Shown one piece after another: positions 1 to 11,876 of a stretch of 64,000 nucleotides of DNA. The position numbers and the translations under genes are program-made. The stretch is from Harringtonia aguacate (lineage: Eukaryota > Ascomycota > Sordariomycetes > Ophiostomatales > Ophiostomataceae), in assembly GCA_014183095.1 (NCBI GenBank), contig JACCPH010000014.1, positions 523,014 through 587,013 of the forward strand. Direction: 5' to 3'. The first letter of the stretch is position 1, and every line of letters starts with the position of its first letter. The notes beneath the pieces were generated by a model that saw only the letters and a list, made by a program, of their open reading frames with translations, did no database searches and was not told the origin of the DNA.

Positions 1-1493
1 GAGATTTTTCCGCCTGCCACGAGCCGGAAAGCCGCGTCAGATGTCGTTTTCAGGTGCCATCTTTCATATATGTAAACACGTTCCGGCCGTCGGCCAAACC
101 GTCGCTGGCTGGTTTCACAATATTGTGAGACCACTTCAGCCAACCCTCATCATGTGTGAGATATATATACTGCTGACAGGCTAGTCGTCAACACATTACT
201 TCCGGTGTTACTGTACAGTATTAGATGGCTTATCTGGGTAGAACACCCTCCTGTACTACCCATAGACCTCCAAATTTGGCAACATGGTTCGGCGATGGCC
301 AAGGTAAAGGCGGAAATTCCGCGATCTGTTTCCGCGATCTGTTTCCGCGATCTGCCACGGTGGCCCTTTGCTTGGAGAATGACGGTTCCCCAGAGCATCA
401 CATTCTTAACTCAAATCTTCGGCCTACAAAATAGATATATTTCTCCTCCAATTCGTCCTTCTCTATTCAACTCCATATAGGCAGCGCTTGCTATACCGAG
501 AACTTGTGATTGACTAGTATGCCGACACAGCGGAATACGAGCATACAGATCATGGATGTCTACGGACTGAGGTCCTTTCTCTGAGCGTTTTGACAGTCCT
601 CAATGACACGGGGGTGCTGCAGCAGTTGCGTCAAATTTAGGTATGAAAAGGGGCCAAACCAGGGCATAACCCGGTGCTCGCATCAGCACCAAGCACCCCG
701 GATCACTGTCATTGGGCTATGAACGACATGGTTAATCTCCTTTTGACATGTGCATGCATGCCACCTCCTTATCTGCGTTCCTGTGGATATGTACCGAGGT
801 GTATCATCCGGTAGATCTCGCTCGCTTGCTGCTTTACCCATCCGACGTGTTTGGCTAACTGCATATGTCGCCTTGTCCGCCACTAATATGAGCTTGTATG
901 GCACAAAGGCACCAACCACAAAGACTGTGTGTGGCAGGCCGGTTTCCGACTCGGTGCCCCTCGGAAGGCTAAACTGCCGTGCAGGCGGTAAACAAACACA
1001 CCGACAGTGTCTTAGTGGCCGATATCGTCCTAGCGTCATATTACCGTCAGATCACCCTCTGCTCCCTTGCCTACGAGTGCTCATATTCGCACGCTCTGTC
1101 AAAATATGGCTCAATAGATGCTCGCACGACTGGCCAGACTGACCACCCAGCCGGAAAGGTACCCATCTTTCTGTCGTTGGCCACAGGCAAGACACAACAG
1201 TCTCGGCTTACCTTATATAAGCAAGGGCATCACTGCCCCGCACGGGTTATGATTCTGCTCACGTGTTTCTAGGGCAAGTCGCTGAGTCAGCAATGCCCGC
1301 GGGGTATGGGAGCGCCCCCTTCACGCCCACGCTAGAAAGCCTTACGCGCCTTCCTATTTGCCCCTCCATTTCCCGCCATAGCCAATCGTCACTGCGCAGT
1401 TCGTTCCCGTCGACGATTTTTTTTCTTAGCCAACAACACAAACTTTCTTTCCAGAACCGAACCCACATTGAAGCCAGCACACAAGCAGTCAAC
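1..1493. other. Gene-free stretch upstream of eIF1A
   Basis: No reading frame here has recognisable protein motifs or a plausible splice pattern; the short open frames overlap on both strands and look random. The last few hundred bases before the eIF1A start become pyrimidine-rich, as expected of a promoter and 5' leader. A 13-bp tandem repeat sits at 317-354. Confidence 0.6.
317..354. repeat. 13-bp tandem repeat, three copies
   Basis: The motif CCGCGATCTG recurs three times at 13-bp spacing (core TTTCCGCGATCTG). It lies in noncoding sequence, and no function is evident. Confidence 0.8.
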
Positions 1494-2266
1494 ATGCCGA
1501 AGAATAAGGGAAAAGTAAGGAATTTTTTTTTCAACGGAAGGACAGGTTATTTTTTCTTGCTTGAAAGGCATCGTGACTGACCCCTCTTTCTTTCATAGGG
1601 TGGCAAGAACCGGCGGCGGGGTAAGAACGAGAGCGACAAGGATAAGCGAGAACTCATCTTTAAGGAGGAGGGCCAGGGTGAGTGCTGACCACATCTGTTG
1701 TCCATTTTGGCGTTTCTGAGTCGATCTTGGAAGGAGAGGGGGAACTGACTGGCTGACACGATCTAGAGTATGCCCAGGTCGTCAAGATGCTCGGCAACGG
1801 CCGTCTGGAGGCCCGCGCCTTTGATGACGGCGGCACTGTCCGTCTGGCCTCGATCCGCGGCAAGCTGCGCAAGAAGGTCTGGATCAACACGGGCGACGTG
1901 ATCCTGCTGTCTCTGCGCGACTTCCAGGACGGCAAGGGCGATGTCATTCTCAAGTAAGTAAAAAAAAAAAGTAAAGAAAGGGAACTGCTACATGAGCACC
2001 TGCTCACATTCGTCTTTTTTTTTCTAGGTACTCCTCTGAAGAGGCTCGCAACCTCAAGGCATACGGTAAGACATTTTGCCAACTGCGTCTCTTTTGTTGT
2101 CTCGCTAACAAACCTAGGTGAACTGCCCGAGCATGCCAAGATCAACGAGACCGACACCTACGGCGACGGTGCCGAGGGCGATGTCGGCTTCGAGTTCGAC
2201 GAGGAGCGCGACGACAGCAGCGACGAGGGCCAGGGCCACGGCGAAATTGCCATTGACGACATCTAG
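1494..2266 (+). CDS. TIF11: Translation initiation factor eIF1A
   Basis: eIF1A binds the A site of the 40S ribosomal subunit and, with eIF1, promotes scanning and start-codon selection in the cytoplasm. Exons are 1494-1514, 1599-1677, 1767-1953, 2028-2065 and 2118-2266, giving 157 residues, the usual size for fungal eIF1A. The protein opens with the basic MPKNKGKGGKNRRRGKNE tail, continues with the OB-fold core (VVKMLGNGRLEARAFDDG, then RKKVWINTGDVIL) and ends in an acidic tail finishing DDI, all diagnostic of the family. The coding part of exon 1 is only 21 bases. All four introns have GT donors and AG acceptors and keep the frame. The gene converges on the coiled-coil gene at 3579. Identification is near certain; splice sites rest on frame and family match. 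Confidence 0.96.
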
Positions 2267-3578
2267 ACTGGGACGACAGCACGCCAATCGGATTGTTATG
2301 ATGTTGCCGTGGACGGAAAGGTGGGCCGGACGAGGGGGAGGGGGACCGAGACCGGGGTGATTTTGCGGAACACGGTCGACAACGGCAAGAGGGAAAACAA
2401 CGGTGGCACAACCACAAGGCAGGCCATTTTTTCTCGCTTTGGGCTGCCTGGTAACAAAGGCACGAGAACTGCTCTCTCCAAGCCGCTTTGCAACATTCTC
2501 GCCGCTCTCTCCGTTCTCGCAGCCACCTCACTCCACCCCCCTCCTCTCTCTGGACCTGCTCTTCTCCGTCGACTACTCTCGGGGTCTTGTGGGTTTCAAA
2601 GCCTTCTATGAGCCATGATATGAAGCGTATATCGATCTGTATGGGATATGGCACAATGGTTTCCGTGTTCGGGATGGGAGAGGTTGAGGGGGGGGGAGGG
2701 ATGAATGCATGGAATCGTTGAATTGGCCGCGGCCGACAACCAATGGGTGACTGGGACAGCAAAACGGCGGCGGGACAGGGTTACGGGGACTTTCTTTGTT
2801 TGTCATGTTTGCACGTTGCCCTCATTTCTCTCCGCAGTCCGGTCCTCCCACTCTGTTTATCGCCAAAAAAACAAACACAAAAGCCAAGTCTTCATTTCCC
2901 CGGCGTTATTTTTTTTGAAAGAAAAATAAAAAGGATTTGCTTTTACGTCTCTGTCTGTATGATGTGCGGCCCGTCTGTCGTTGTGTTGTACATGGGCAAC
3001 TGCTTCATGTCGCTGAAGTGTAGATGTGTTGATGTTTACCTTGCGTGCAGCATTTCTGCCGCCACTCGCAGTTCTGCGCCGCCTATGCCACACGAGCACG
3101 ACTATTGTAGGCTTATTTATGTTTGCCGGCTGATTGTCTAAAAGGCGTGGCATTCGTCGTTCCGTCTAGCTTGCTGGTATCGAAGTTGCTGCCAGGCTAC
3201 ATAAACACATTCACATGAGATGGGCAACTGACAACCTCTCTAGCCAACTGGGGTGGAAATTGGTCTATTTCATCATCATATACACATCGAGCTTCAAAAA
3301 AAGAAAACAAGATCCGGGTCAACGTCACCCTCAAACATGAAGAATCGAAATTCCAAAGAAAGAAAACAGAAAAAGAAAAAAAAGAAAATCAACATGAAGA
3401 AAAAAAAAGGCATCAACAAATAAGTGTCAAGTGTCAAAAGTCAAAAAGCCACATCGCATCATACTCGGTAGGGTATCCAACCAGCAGAGAAAAAAAAGAA
3501 GATAAAAAAGAGACTAAATAATTTCAAAATAAGAAAAAAAAAAAGAATTTCTCCCATCCTCTCTCTTCTCTCCCCGGT
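2267..3578. other. Convergent 3' region between eIF1A and the coiled-coil gene
   Basis: No coding motif was found. This is the shared 3' region of two converging genes. From about 3295 to 3550 it is strongly A-rich with many A and AAG runs, consistent with 3' UTR and polyadenylation sequence for the minus-strand gene. Confidence 0.6.
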
Positions 3579-5831
3579 CTACTCGAGAATGGTGTCGCCG
3601 CCGGTGAGCGTGGCAGTCGTGGTCATGGCGGCGGGCGGGGTGGCGCCTCCTGCAGACGGGGCGCCGCCGTCCTCCTTTTTGCCAAAGGCCCAGCCGATCC
3701 AGCTGGCACGCTTGTTGTTCTCGGGCACCGGGTGCTGCTCCTGGACGAGGCGCAGGGGCCGGGGCTTGGAGCCGGTAAAGGCCGTCTTCTCGTGGTGCGG
3801 CCGCGGCGGGCTCTGCTGGTGCTGCGAGGACGTGGAGGCGGGCGGCGAGGACGGGTCGTTGGTGCTGCTGCTGTTGCTGGCCCGCGTCGACGACGCGGCC
3901 GCACCCGACGACTCGCCCGACACGCTCGATGTCTCGCTCTTCATGCCCGGGAAGTTGCCGCTGGCCGGCAGGCCGGGCGACCGCTGGCCGCCGCTGATGC
4001 CGTTCGCCTGCACCTGGCCGCCGCCCGCGACGCCGCTCGACATGCCGGCAAAGAACGTCTGCGAGCCGCGCAGCGACGGCGACAGCGGCCCGTCCGGCCC
4101 CTTGTACATGGCGTTGATGACCGACGCTGCGGACCCGCCGCCGCCCGTGTACTGCTCGCTCATCGGCCGCGACGTGCGCCGCACGCTGGTCGACCGCCCC
4201 AGCGAGATGGGAATGGACGGCGCCGTGTCCGGGTGGTTCAGCGCCGTCTCGGGCATGTAGGACATGGGCCGCGGCCGCGCGCGGCCGCCGGCGCTGCCGC
4301 TGCCCGACGCCATGGACTTGGTGCGCTGCAGGAACGACTGGATGGCGCCCGGCTGCTGCTGCTGCTGGTGCGAGATGGCCGAGGGGGGCGCGGGGAGGTC
4401 CTTGTTGGTGTTGGCGGAGGCTGCAGCTGCGTGTGGCGGCGGCGGCGGCTGCTTGCCGTCGCTGGACTTGTCGAGGATGTACTGGTATTCCTGGTGCTCG
4501 AGCAGGCGCTCGATGATCTTGTTGATGTAGAGCGTGAGCGCCTTGTTCTGGTCCTGCAGGGACTTGAGCTCGGCCTCGAGGCGGCGCTGGGTCTCGATGG
4601 ACCCGTCGGCGGCGTTCTCGTTCTCGGTCGCCTCGGACAGCTCGTCCGCCAGGCTGTTGCCGAGACCGCCACCGCTTGTGGTGCTGCCGCCGCCGCCGCC
4701 TGCACCGCTGCTGCTGCGGCCTTCGAGCGCGTTTAGGGCGTCCTGGTTGGACGACCGCGGGCGGTTGTCGGAGCCGCCCGAAAAGCCAAAGTCGGCGGTG
4801 CCAAAGTCGCCCTTGAGCGTCTTCTCCTGCAGGAGCAGCTGGTAGCTCTCGTTGTCTTCCAGAAGCCGGGCGTTGGCCATGCGGGCCTCCATGAGCTGGC
4901 GCTCGACCTCGTGCAGGCGGCCGCCGCCCTGGTTCTCGGACTCGACCAGCTTGATCTGCGCCTCGGCCAGCTCCAGACGCAGCGACTCGATCAGCTTGTC
5001 CTTTTGCAGCAGCAGCTTCGAGTTGTTGCGCGAGTCGCTGCGGTGGAGGGACGAGGGCGGTGCAAAGCTGCTGCCGTCCAGGCTGGGCGAGTTGTTGTTT
5101 GCTGTCATGTTAGGTCACTGGAGAAAGAGAGAAAGAGAGAAAGAGAGAGAAAGCAAAGGACAGGACATACAGTGACGTGAGGGCCGGCCCTCGTCGTCGC
5201 CATTGGCGACTCGTTGCGCAAGGCTGTCCTTGAGACGCTGGATGATGGTCTGCATCTCCTCTTCGCGGTTGGCCATGTCTTCCTTTTCGCGGGTCATGGC
5301 GCTGCGCTCGGCCTCGTAGATGCTCTCCATCTGCTGGATCTGGCGAGCCATGTCGCGCTTCTCGTTCTTGAGCGTCTCCGTCTGCTCGTCAGACTCGTGT
5401 GCGCGCTCCTCGAGCGTGGCACGGTCCTTGAGCGCCTCGTCCAGCTTCGCCTGGTGCACGTCGTTCTGCCGCCGGTACTGCTCGGCCAGGCCCTCGGCCT
5501 TGGACAGCCGCGCCTTGAGGTCGTCCAGGAGGGCCAGCGTCTCGGCGCGGGCGGCTTCCTGGGCTTCGGTCTCGGCCGCCGACAGCGCGGCCGGTGAGCC
5601 GTGGGCGCTGGTTGAGTTGCTCAGCAACGACTCGCGGCGCTGGGCGGCCGCACGGGCCGACACCAGCGTGCTGGACCGCACAGAGCGAGTGCGTGCCACG
5701 CTGCCGGGCGGCGTGGCCGTGCCAGTGCCCGAGGCACTGGGCGTGGTGCGGTGTGTTCGCGGAGTCGACGGGCTGGGCGAGTCACGGCCGTGGCTCGCTC
5801 CCGGGGGCCGTCTTGCTGGTGTTGTCGACAT
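3579..5831 (-). CDS. Coiled-coil protein (fungal M-protein-repeat type)
   Basis: Two exons, 5831-5171 and 5101-3579, join to 727 residues. The intron (5170-5102) has a GTATGT donor, a long CT tract, a CTAAC branch site and an acceptor inside what would otherwise look like a start codon at 5108; splicing removes that ATG and joins the two frames exactly. Residues 1-70 are Ser/Thr/Pro/Arg-rich. Residues about 85-215 form a long heptad coiled coil (ALLDDLKARLSKAEGLAEQY and onward). A second coiled coil covers about 245-310 (KDKLIESLRLELAEAQIKLV) and ends in a conserved-looking LLQEKTLKGDF segment, and a third lies near 395-435. The C-terminal half is disordered, with Gly/Ser/Pro/Gln tracts. It resembles fungal proteins annotated as M protein repeat proteins, a label that carries no function. 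A scaffold or cytoskeletal role is inference only. Confidence 0.8.
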
Positions 5832-7858
5832 GGTCTTCTTTTTGGGGGAGGGGGAAAGGGAATGTGGTTTCTCGCAGGCGATGGTGGCCCTTTCTGTCGA
5901 TGTTCGTCCTCCGTGGACGCCTAGTAACTGCAATCGCTGCTCTCGTCTGCCTGGCTATGCCTGAAACGCCGAATTCGTCAACAGATTCTTCAGCGGCTGG
6001 TCGAAGGGGGGGTGTCAGGGTCGAAATCGGCAGCACGTGGAGTTCCAAATGCCCGGGGAGGTTGGTCTGGGAAAAGGGGGTTGTTTCGAAACGAGGGACG
6101 GTGTGCCAGCAAGGGGACTCTCTGCTGTTCAGCGAAGGACGGAAGGAAGGCTGGGAGAACCGATCGGGGCAGCGTCGAACGAAGGGGGCTGTTGCGAGCT
6201 CTATCTCTGGTACTCGTACGCGTGTGATGCGCGGTGAAGGGACGTGGAAAAAACGGCGTTGACTTGATTAAATTTAGTTTCAGCGAATCCCTGGCGTTGG
6301 GGTTGATTGGCGCGGCACACAGCGTCCTAAAACGAAAATGTGGCCGCAACCGCAGCAACTGCTGCAGCATGAAGGCAGCGTCGGGGCGGTGCTGCAGCGC
6401 GGAAGGAATGGGTTACAGTGGGGTTCCGTTGCTATCCTGCAGGTCTATCCCTACTTTGGTGGGATTCTTTCTGGATTCGTGCGCCTCGGCGGAGGAGGCA
6501 ATGGGGTGGCTTTTTGCTGCTGCACTGACCATCCACCGCTGGAGCAGCGTCTGGCGTCAGGAGCACGCATTACGGAGCACGAGAACGGAGTACGAGAACG
6601 GTAAGAGACTGTGGTCATCATTCTCCTGCTGACGTGCCCGTCCCAGCAGTCATCTCTGCAGTCACTCTGCAGTCACTCTGCGGTCACTTCATTTCTGCGG
6701 TGTAGTCGTATTTTAATTTTGACCCATTGCAGCGGAATAGGGTTATGTCCGCGGAAGTGGAGGAGGTATGTAAGCATCGAGATCGATGAACCGCCAACGA
6801 AGCGACATTCCTTCTTCCGCTGGGCTTATTGACTGATTGGGCAGGAGGGATGCTCAGCTCTTGAAACAGCCGGAACGCCGCTGAAAACGGTCCTCCGCTC
6901 AGCGTCCCAAAATGGCGAAAACGGCAGCTCTCGCGAATTGCGACACAGAGCCCCCTGGACCTGAACCCTGCGCCCATGAATCGCCGATCAGCCTGGGAAA
7001 GCCAAGGGCCAGAGGTTCTGAAATCGAAATTGCGAGGGCAATTAGATCGTTTATGCACAGACAGACTTTTTCCATTGCGTTCCATTATTCATAACAGGCA
7101 CCCCAGGTGATATTAGGCAGGCACAACAACAGTCACCGTGTCCACTTTGGGACGCTCATTTACCGGCCACGGGCAAAAAAAAAAGGCAGATCGCTTCGAT
7201 GACGGAGCAGTTTCGCGTTGCGATGGCGACAGGATCGCCAACAGACGGATAATGTGCTTACACTCGGTTTCTGCAGAGCACAAGACATCGCGAATCTCTC
7301 ACCTCCTATTATGGTATGGCTTTAAGGCCTGCCAGATCAAGTATCTGCACGTGTGCCCCTTTATGCCCAACGACATTGCTTACGTACTGCACTCGTATGC
7401 AACAGCAGGCGCCTCTCACAGCGAGGCCTCAGCTCGAGATCCGTGTCCCACAAGATCGGCAGCAGGCCGTCGGTGGAGGTCCCGTGGACAAGCACTGGTC
7501 AAGACGAGCTGACGCCACTGCCCCTATCGGCAGAGCTGTCGTCTTGCCGTCGTCGACGATCACAATGAGCCTTTCTGGTGGCCAAGCTTGTGTATTTGCC
7601 TACAAATACAGCCCAATGCCGCCTTTACGATGTAGCCCCACTAAACCCTGGACCTTGAAGCACGACTCTTGACCCCGAGGCCACCTTTACGAGCATTTGC
7701 AAAAACACAACACATTTTATTAAACATCCAATAAGAGTACAGAATTGAATTAGTGGATGAACGACTCAAAATACGAGTGCCGATACAAGAAAAAAGAAAA
7801 AAAAAAACCACCAGCAGGTCAACTTCAAATGCTCGTGGATATGACAAAAAAAATAAAT
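5832..7858. other. Intergenic region, coiled-coil gene promoter to tRNA
   Basis: No gene is supported. The first 400 bases upstream of 5831 are the promoter and leader of the coiled-coil gene. An 11-bp imperfect tandem repeat (CTCTGCAGTCA type, about three copies) lies at 6652-6686. Open frames here lack motifs and codon bias. Confidence 0.5.
7846..7853 (-). terminator. RNA polymerase III terminator of tRNA-Gly
   Basis: A run of eight T on the minus strand begins about six bases past the tRNA 3' end, the standard pol III stop signal. Confidence 0.8.
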
Positions 7859-7929
7859 TGCGCTGGCCGGGAATCGAACCCGGGGCGTGTCGATGGCAAC
7901 GACACATTTTACCACTAAACCACCAGCGC
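7859..7929 (-). tRNA. tRNA-Gly (anticodon GCC)
   Basis: The minus strand folds as a 71-nt tRNA. The acceptor stem is GCGCTGG paired with CCAGCGC, with A as discriminator base. The D arm carries the A box (TGGTTTAGTGGTA). The anticodon stem is TGTCG/CGACA with loop TTGCCAT, so the anticodon is GCC. The T arm is CCGGG-TTCGATT-CCCGG (B box). There is no intron. It decodes GGC/GGU glycine codons and is followed by a T8 terminator. Confidence 0.97.
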
Positions 7930-9016
7930 ATCATTGGTCAATCCCTTTTGGGCGAACCTCTTTCCTGATCTGTGATGATAAGCAATGCCGTTAGACTCTA
8001 TATAGCTTAACGGCGTAAGGTCGACGGTTTTATCTGCTTTGGCCACCAATGCGCAAACGTTAGACAAAAGACGCAAAAACGAAAACCGATAAACGACACG
8101 CAATAGAGCAGATCTCTCACTCTTGGTTCGCCGTTACTCGGCCACATTTACCGCTATAAGGTGACCTACTCTATTGCCTTCAACAACCAGTGTGTCTTAC
8201 ATCTAGCAGTGTGGTGGTGAAAGATGCAAAACCAGTAATGTAGTTTCCATAAGCCCGGCTGCTCCTAGCGAAGAAGCACCGAAGCCACAACTTTTTGCGG
8301 TAATCGGCCTTGCAGCGTGTCGCTGTCTCGTCTGGTCTGTATGCCAAGACAGCAAGGTGGAAAGCTACCACGACGCCGTCGAGTCTGACACAGACCGCTC
8401 TGATACGCCAGTGCCATGCCCAACCGCACAGCAGGACAAATGAGAACAACATCATGGCAAGAGTTTTCCATTAGACGGGATAGTAGATGAGGCGTGCAGC
8501 AATGGCTGTGCCAAGATGCTCATGGATCGGGCCCAGGTCACGGTGGCCAATCTCACGAGGTGCTGCATCCAGACGATGGGTATTGGTATTCTGTACTCGT
8601 AGATATGTCTGTCGCTAGCTGTCTGGCTGCTCCGGCTGCTTCGACTGCATAATGCCATGTTGTCTGTTGCAGGGCAGGGAGACAAAGTCCAAGTCGTAAT
8701 TCAAAGAGAGAAATAATCAAAGAGGCTTCACGAGAGAAGACACTGTAGAAAAATTATGTGGGATATGACCCATTTCCCGCCGAATCCAACAGTGGTGAGT
8801 GCAGAACACATAAATGCTAATATTCTTTCTAAGACGGGTCAAATATAAGACATTCATGTTGCATCTCGGCCGTTATAGAAAAAGAAATACTAAATCCCAG
8901 AGTTTCGCCGTGGATCAAAAGGGTTTGGCCATCTTCTTTTGTGTTGCGTCTTTGCTGCTCTCACCACCGTCTTGATACGTTGGCTCACATCTGGAAAATT
9001 GTTAGCTATAATTTTA
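7930..9016. other. Gene-free stretch after the tRNA
   Basis: Only short unrelated open frames are present on either strand; none shows motifs, splice continuity or codon bias. Nothing recognisable was seen. Confidence 0.5.
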
Positions 9017-9513
9017 TCAGCAACACAAATTTGCCCATTCGTCTAGCATGTTTTCTGCCTCGGTGAAACTCTCGTTGGATCCCACGTCCTCCATGGCAAA
9101 GCAGAACAGCTGTCATGCTAGCCGGAACACCGAGGGTAGGCCAGTTTCATGTAACCCTGTCCTGTCGCTTCTTCTAAGCATTTTTCAACTGTGACCTCGT
9201 GGTTCATGTGAACAGCTTCGAACCGAGGGATACATAGGATTAATCCACTACTGTTGCCGGCCTGGGATTCGTGGGCCCTGTTGACTGTGTATCTGAATCC
9301 GATGACGCGATTGAATCCGCCTCCCGCCAGGCGCTCGACCTTGATGTCATTGGAATTCGCTCCAGGCCATATGTTGCTTACTGCGAGGTCGACAACCCGG
9401 TTACGAAATTGGGCGAATGGCTCATGACCGTAGACGAGGGAGGAAGAATCCGACTGAACAGTCGATTCTAACTCGGCATCTGAGCAAAAGTCTGAGAAAA
9501 CCGGAGATGACAT
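9017..9513 (-). pseudogene. Decayed phosphotransferase-like (APH-type) gene
   Basis: The 131-residue frame 9513-9118 reads like the start of a fungal aminoglycoside-phosphotransferase-like kinase: an acidic leader, then a glycine-rich nucleotide-binding strand (VERLAGGGFNRVIGFRY), then a strand ending LILCIPRFE and EVTVEKCLEEAT. It then stops. Just downstream, frame 9109-9017 gives a short stretch (FTEAENMLDEW) that resembles the C-terminal tail of the same family. The catalytic loop and metal-binding Asp motif expected between them are absent, so the centre of the gene seems deleted. Fungal members usually run to several hundred residues. I infer a dead gene with an internal deletion. A short intact protein of unknown role is the less likely alternative. 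Confidence 0.5.
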
Positions 9514-10361
9514 AATGGATTTGCTACTTTGCAGGATGGAAAATGTCGAGGGGCAGAGAAGAAACTTTGAGAATACATAGTAAGGACAGCAGATTTATCA
9601 CATAACCACAACCACCTCTGCTATTTAAAAGATGATTACTAGAATATCTAATTACCGTAAGACCTTTGTTTAAAACAAAATACTTAAAAACAAACAAACA
9701 AACAAATGGTAACAGGAATCACCGCTAAGGCTAAACGGGAGGCCCTATGACCCTGTACGTGACTCTCAGCCTCTCAAGGAAAGTGTCCCATGGCAGGGGG
9801 GGAGGGTCTTTGTGACACGACTACGAGACTCTCCGGTGTGGTGTGGTGCCTGGTGGGCAGCAATACTAGAAATTTTACTTAATGTGCCGTTACGGAGTAC
9901 AGAGTAATTGTAGGCGCTTGGGATTAAATAGGCAAAGGTCTCAGTGTTTGTGAAGACTTAACGTTCGACGTAGAGCGTTATTCCCGCCCTTGGGTCGTAC
10001 ATGGTGATGGCGTTAGCATCTACAAGTAAAGAATGGATTTAAGGCCAACCTTTAAGTTAATTCCGCCGGGGTCTTCGGGGGAGTTGTCGGACAATCTGGA
10101 CCACGTAACTTTCGGCTTCGCCTCACACAAGGGGTAGTCGACAACCCTTTGTACGTATATATAGACCGAGCTGGAATTCCGCTCGTCGACCTTTTACTGT
10201 ACGTTCACATGTTTGCCCTTATACTACGACTGGCACTATCAACAGCCCGCTTTACTAAAAGTGATTCTTTTTTCATGACTGCGAGATTTCGTCTTGCAGT
10301 TGTCCTCATTGTCATTGCCTTGATACTGACGCTTTTCATAGACTACAAAATTTCGCCCAAT
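9514..10361. other. Intergenic region before the aldo/keto reductase
   Basis: No independent gene is supported. The last 210 bases (10149-10361) are open in frame with the reductase and encode a hydrophobic stretch (LAVVLIVIALILTLFI), so part of this may be an alternative N-terminus of the next gene. Otherwise the sequence is featureless. Confidence 0.5.
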
Positions 10362-11643
10362 ATGGTCAAGACACTTCCCTTTGGAGATCTGCAGGTGCCT
10401 GTCCCTGGCTTTGGCGCTATGGGTCTTAGCACGTTGATGGGAACCGATTTCAGCTACGAAGAAGCCGAGCCTGTTTTCCTAAAGGCCCTGGAGCTCGGCT
10501 GCACTTTCTGGGATACTGCGGTAAGTTGCTTTTCATTTTGGAAAGTAAATGAAGAGTATCACTTCTGACAAACTGCCGGTTTAGGTCGCCTATAAGAATG
10601 GCGAGAACGAGAAGTTGATCGGAGAATTTGTCAAGAAGCATAATGCTCGCGACAAGCTTTTTGGTGACAAGATAATCTCGTCGCACTGTTCCGTGATTTG
10701 CAGCTAATGTCATGCAGTGGCATCCAAGTGCGGCTATGATGTGTTCAGCCCTGCGCCCAAAGTGACCAACTCGGCGGCTCACATCAAGGAGTACCTCGAC
10801 GGCACTATCGAGAGACTTGGATTCACCCCGGATCTGTACTACCTGCATCGAATCGACCCTAGTACGTTGGACAGCTTCCCTTCCGCACAAACTTGACTGG
10901 ATTGATCCTGATACCATCGTCTAGCTACGCCCCTCGAGGAGTCTATTGGCACCTTGGACGAATTGCGCCGCGCTGGCAAGACCAAGTACATTGGTCTGTC
11001 CGAGTGCTCTGCCGCCACCCTGCGCAAGGCACACGCCAGTTAGTATTCGCGTCGTAATTTAACACTTGTGCGATGTTAACACGATTCTAGTCGCCAAGAT
11101 CGACGCTGTCCAGGCTGAGTATTCGGCCTTTGAGACCGGCCACGAGACCACCGGTCTTATCGATGCCTGCAAGGAATTGGGCGTCGCATTTGTTGCGTTC
11201 AGCCCCCTGGGGCACGGCTGGCTCGTTGACAACTTCGACTACAAGTCCCCGGATGACTTTGCGCCTACCGATTTCCGTCGTACCGGTATGTCTGCATCAT
11301 GCTCCTGACATTATGGCCATAAAGCGTGCTGACAAAGATCATTACAGTCCCAAAGTTCCAGGGCGAAAACTTTTACAAGAACAAGGCTATTGTCGACCAG
11401 ATCAAGGCGCTCGCGATGACCAAGAACTACACAGTGGCCCAGATCGCACTGGCCTGGGTTGCGGAGCAGGGCATGATCACCATTCCTGGCACAACCAAGT
11501 CCTCGCGTCTGGTGGAGAACTGGGGTTCCCGGGACGTTGTGTTGACCGAGGAGGATCTGAAGGCGATGCGGAAGATTGTGGACGAAGCCAAGCCGGTTGG
11601 AAAGAGATATGCTCCTTTTTACGAGTCCATGGTCGGTCACTAA
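10362..11643 (+). CDS. Aldo/keto reductase
   Basis: NADPH-dependent carbonyl reductase with a TIM-barrel fold. Six exons (10362-10520, 10585-10663, 10718-10861, 10925-11038, 11091-11285, 11348-11643) give 328 residues, the normal family length. The catalytic tetrad is visible: Asp51 and Tyr56 (FWDTAVAY), Lys83 (VASKCGY) and His123 (YYLHRIDP). The C-terminal cofactor-binding segment is also present (TIPGTTKSSRLVENWGS). All introns are short and follow GT-AG. The chosen start gives the typical MVKTLPFGDLQVPVPGFG opening. An in-frame upstream ATG at 10276 would add a membrane-spanning helix, so an anchored isoform is possible. The substrate cannot be predicted; the overall pattern resembles the fungal pyridoxal reductase/IolS-like group. 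A transposon begins 128 bases after the stop. Confidence 0.93.
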
Positions 11644-11770
11644 ACATTAGGATCGCGGCTCTTCTTTTGACCGTACATTTTCTGAGCCAATCATTTTACA
11701 GGGGTCAGGGGTCATTCTGTTAATATATATGATATTTCCGGCGTTATTATTTAACCAAATTGTTGTTGTA

Positions 11771-11815
11771 ACGTAGTTGATAAGCGAGCGGGCCAGACAA
11801 GCGAGCGGGCCACTT
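11771..11815 (+). repeat. Left terminal inverted repeat of the pogo element
   Basis: 45 bp identical to the reverse complement of 13587-13631. Inside it a 14-bp direct repeat, AAGCGAGCGGGCCA, occurs twice (11782-11795 and 11799-11812), 17 bp apart. This is a likely transposase-binding arrangement (inference). Confidence 0.95.
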
Positions 11816-11876
11816 CCGACAACTTTCACAACAAAAAATGTAATTACACGACAACAACAAGCTAAATCAATCTAAA

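Noticed and set aside
3732..4736. 334-codon plus-strand frame over the coiled-coil gene
   Set aside because: Arg/Gly/Ala-rich antisense shadow without motifs.
7138..7672. Overlapping open frames near the tRNA as possible small genes
   Set aside because: Three frames overlap with similar lengths and none has motifs; random.
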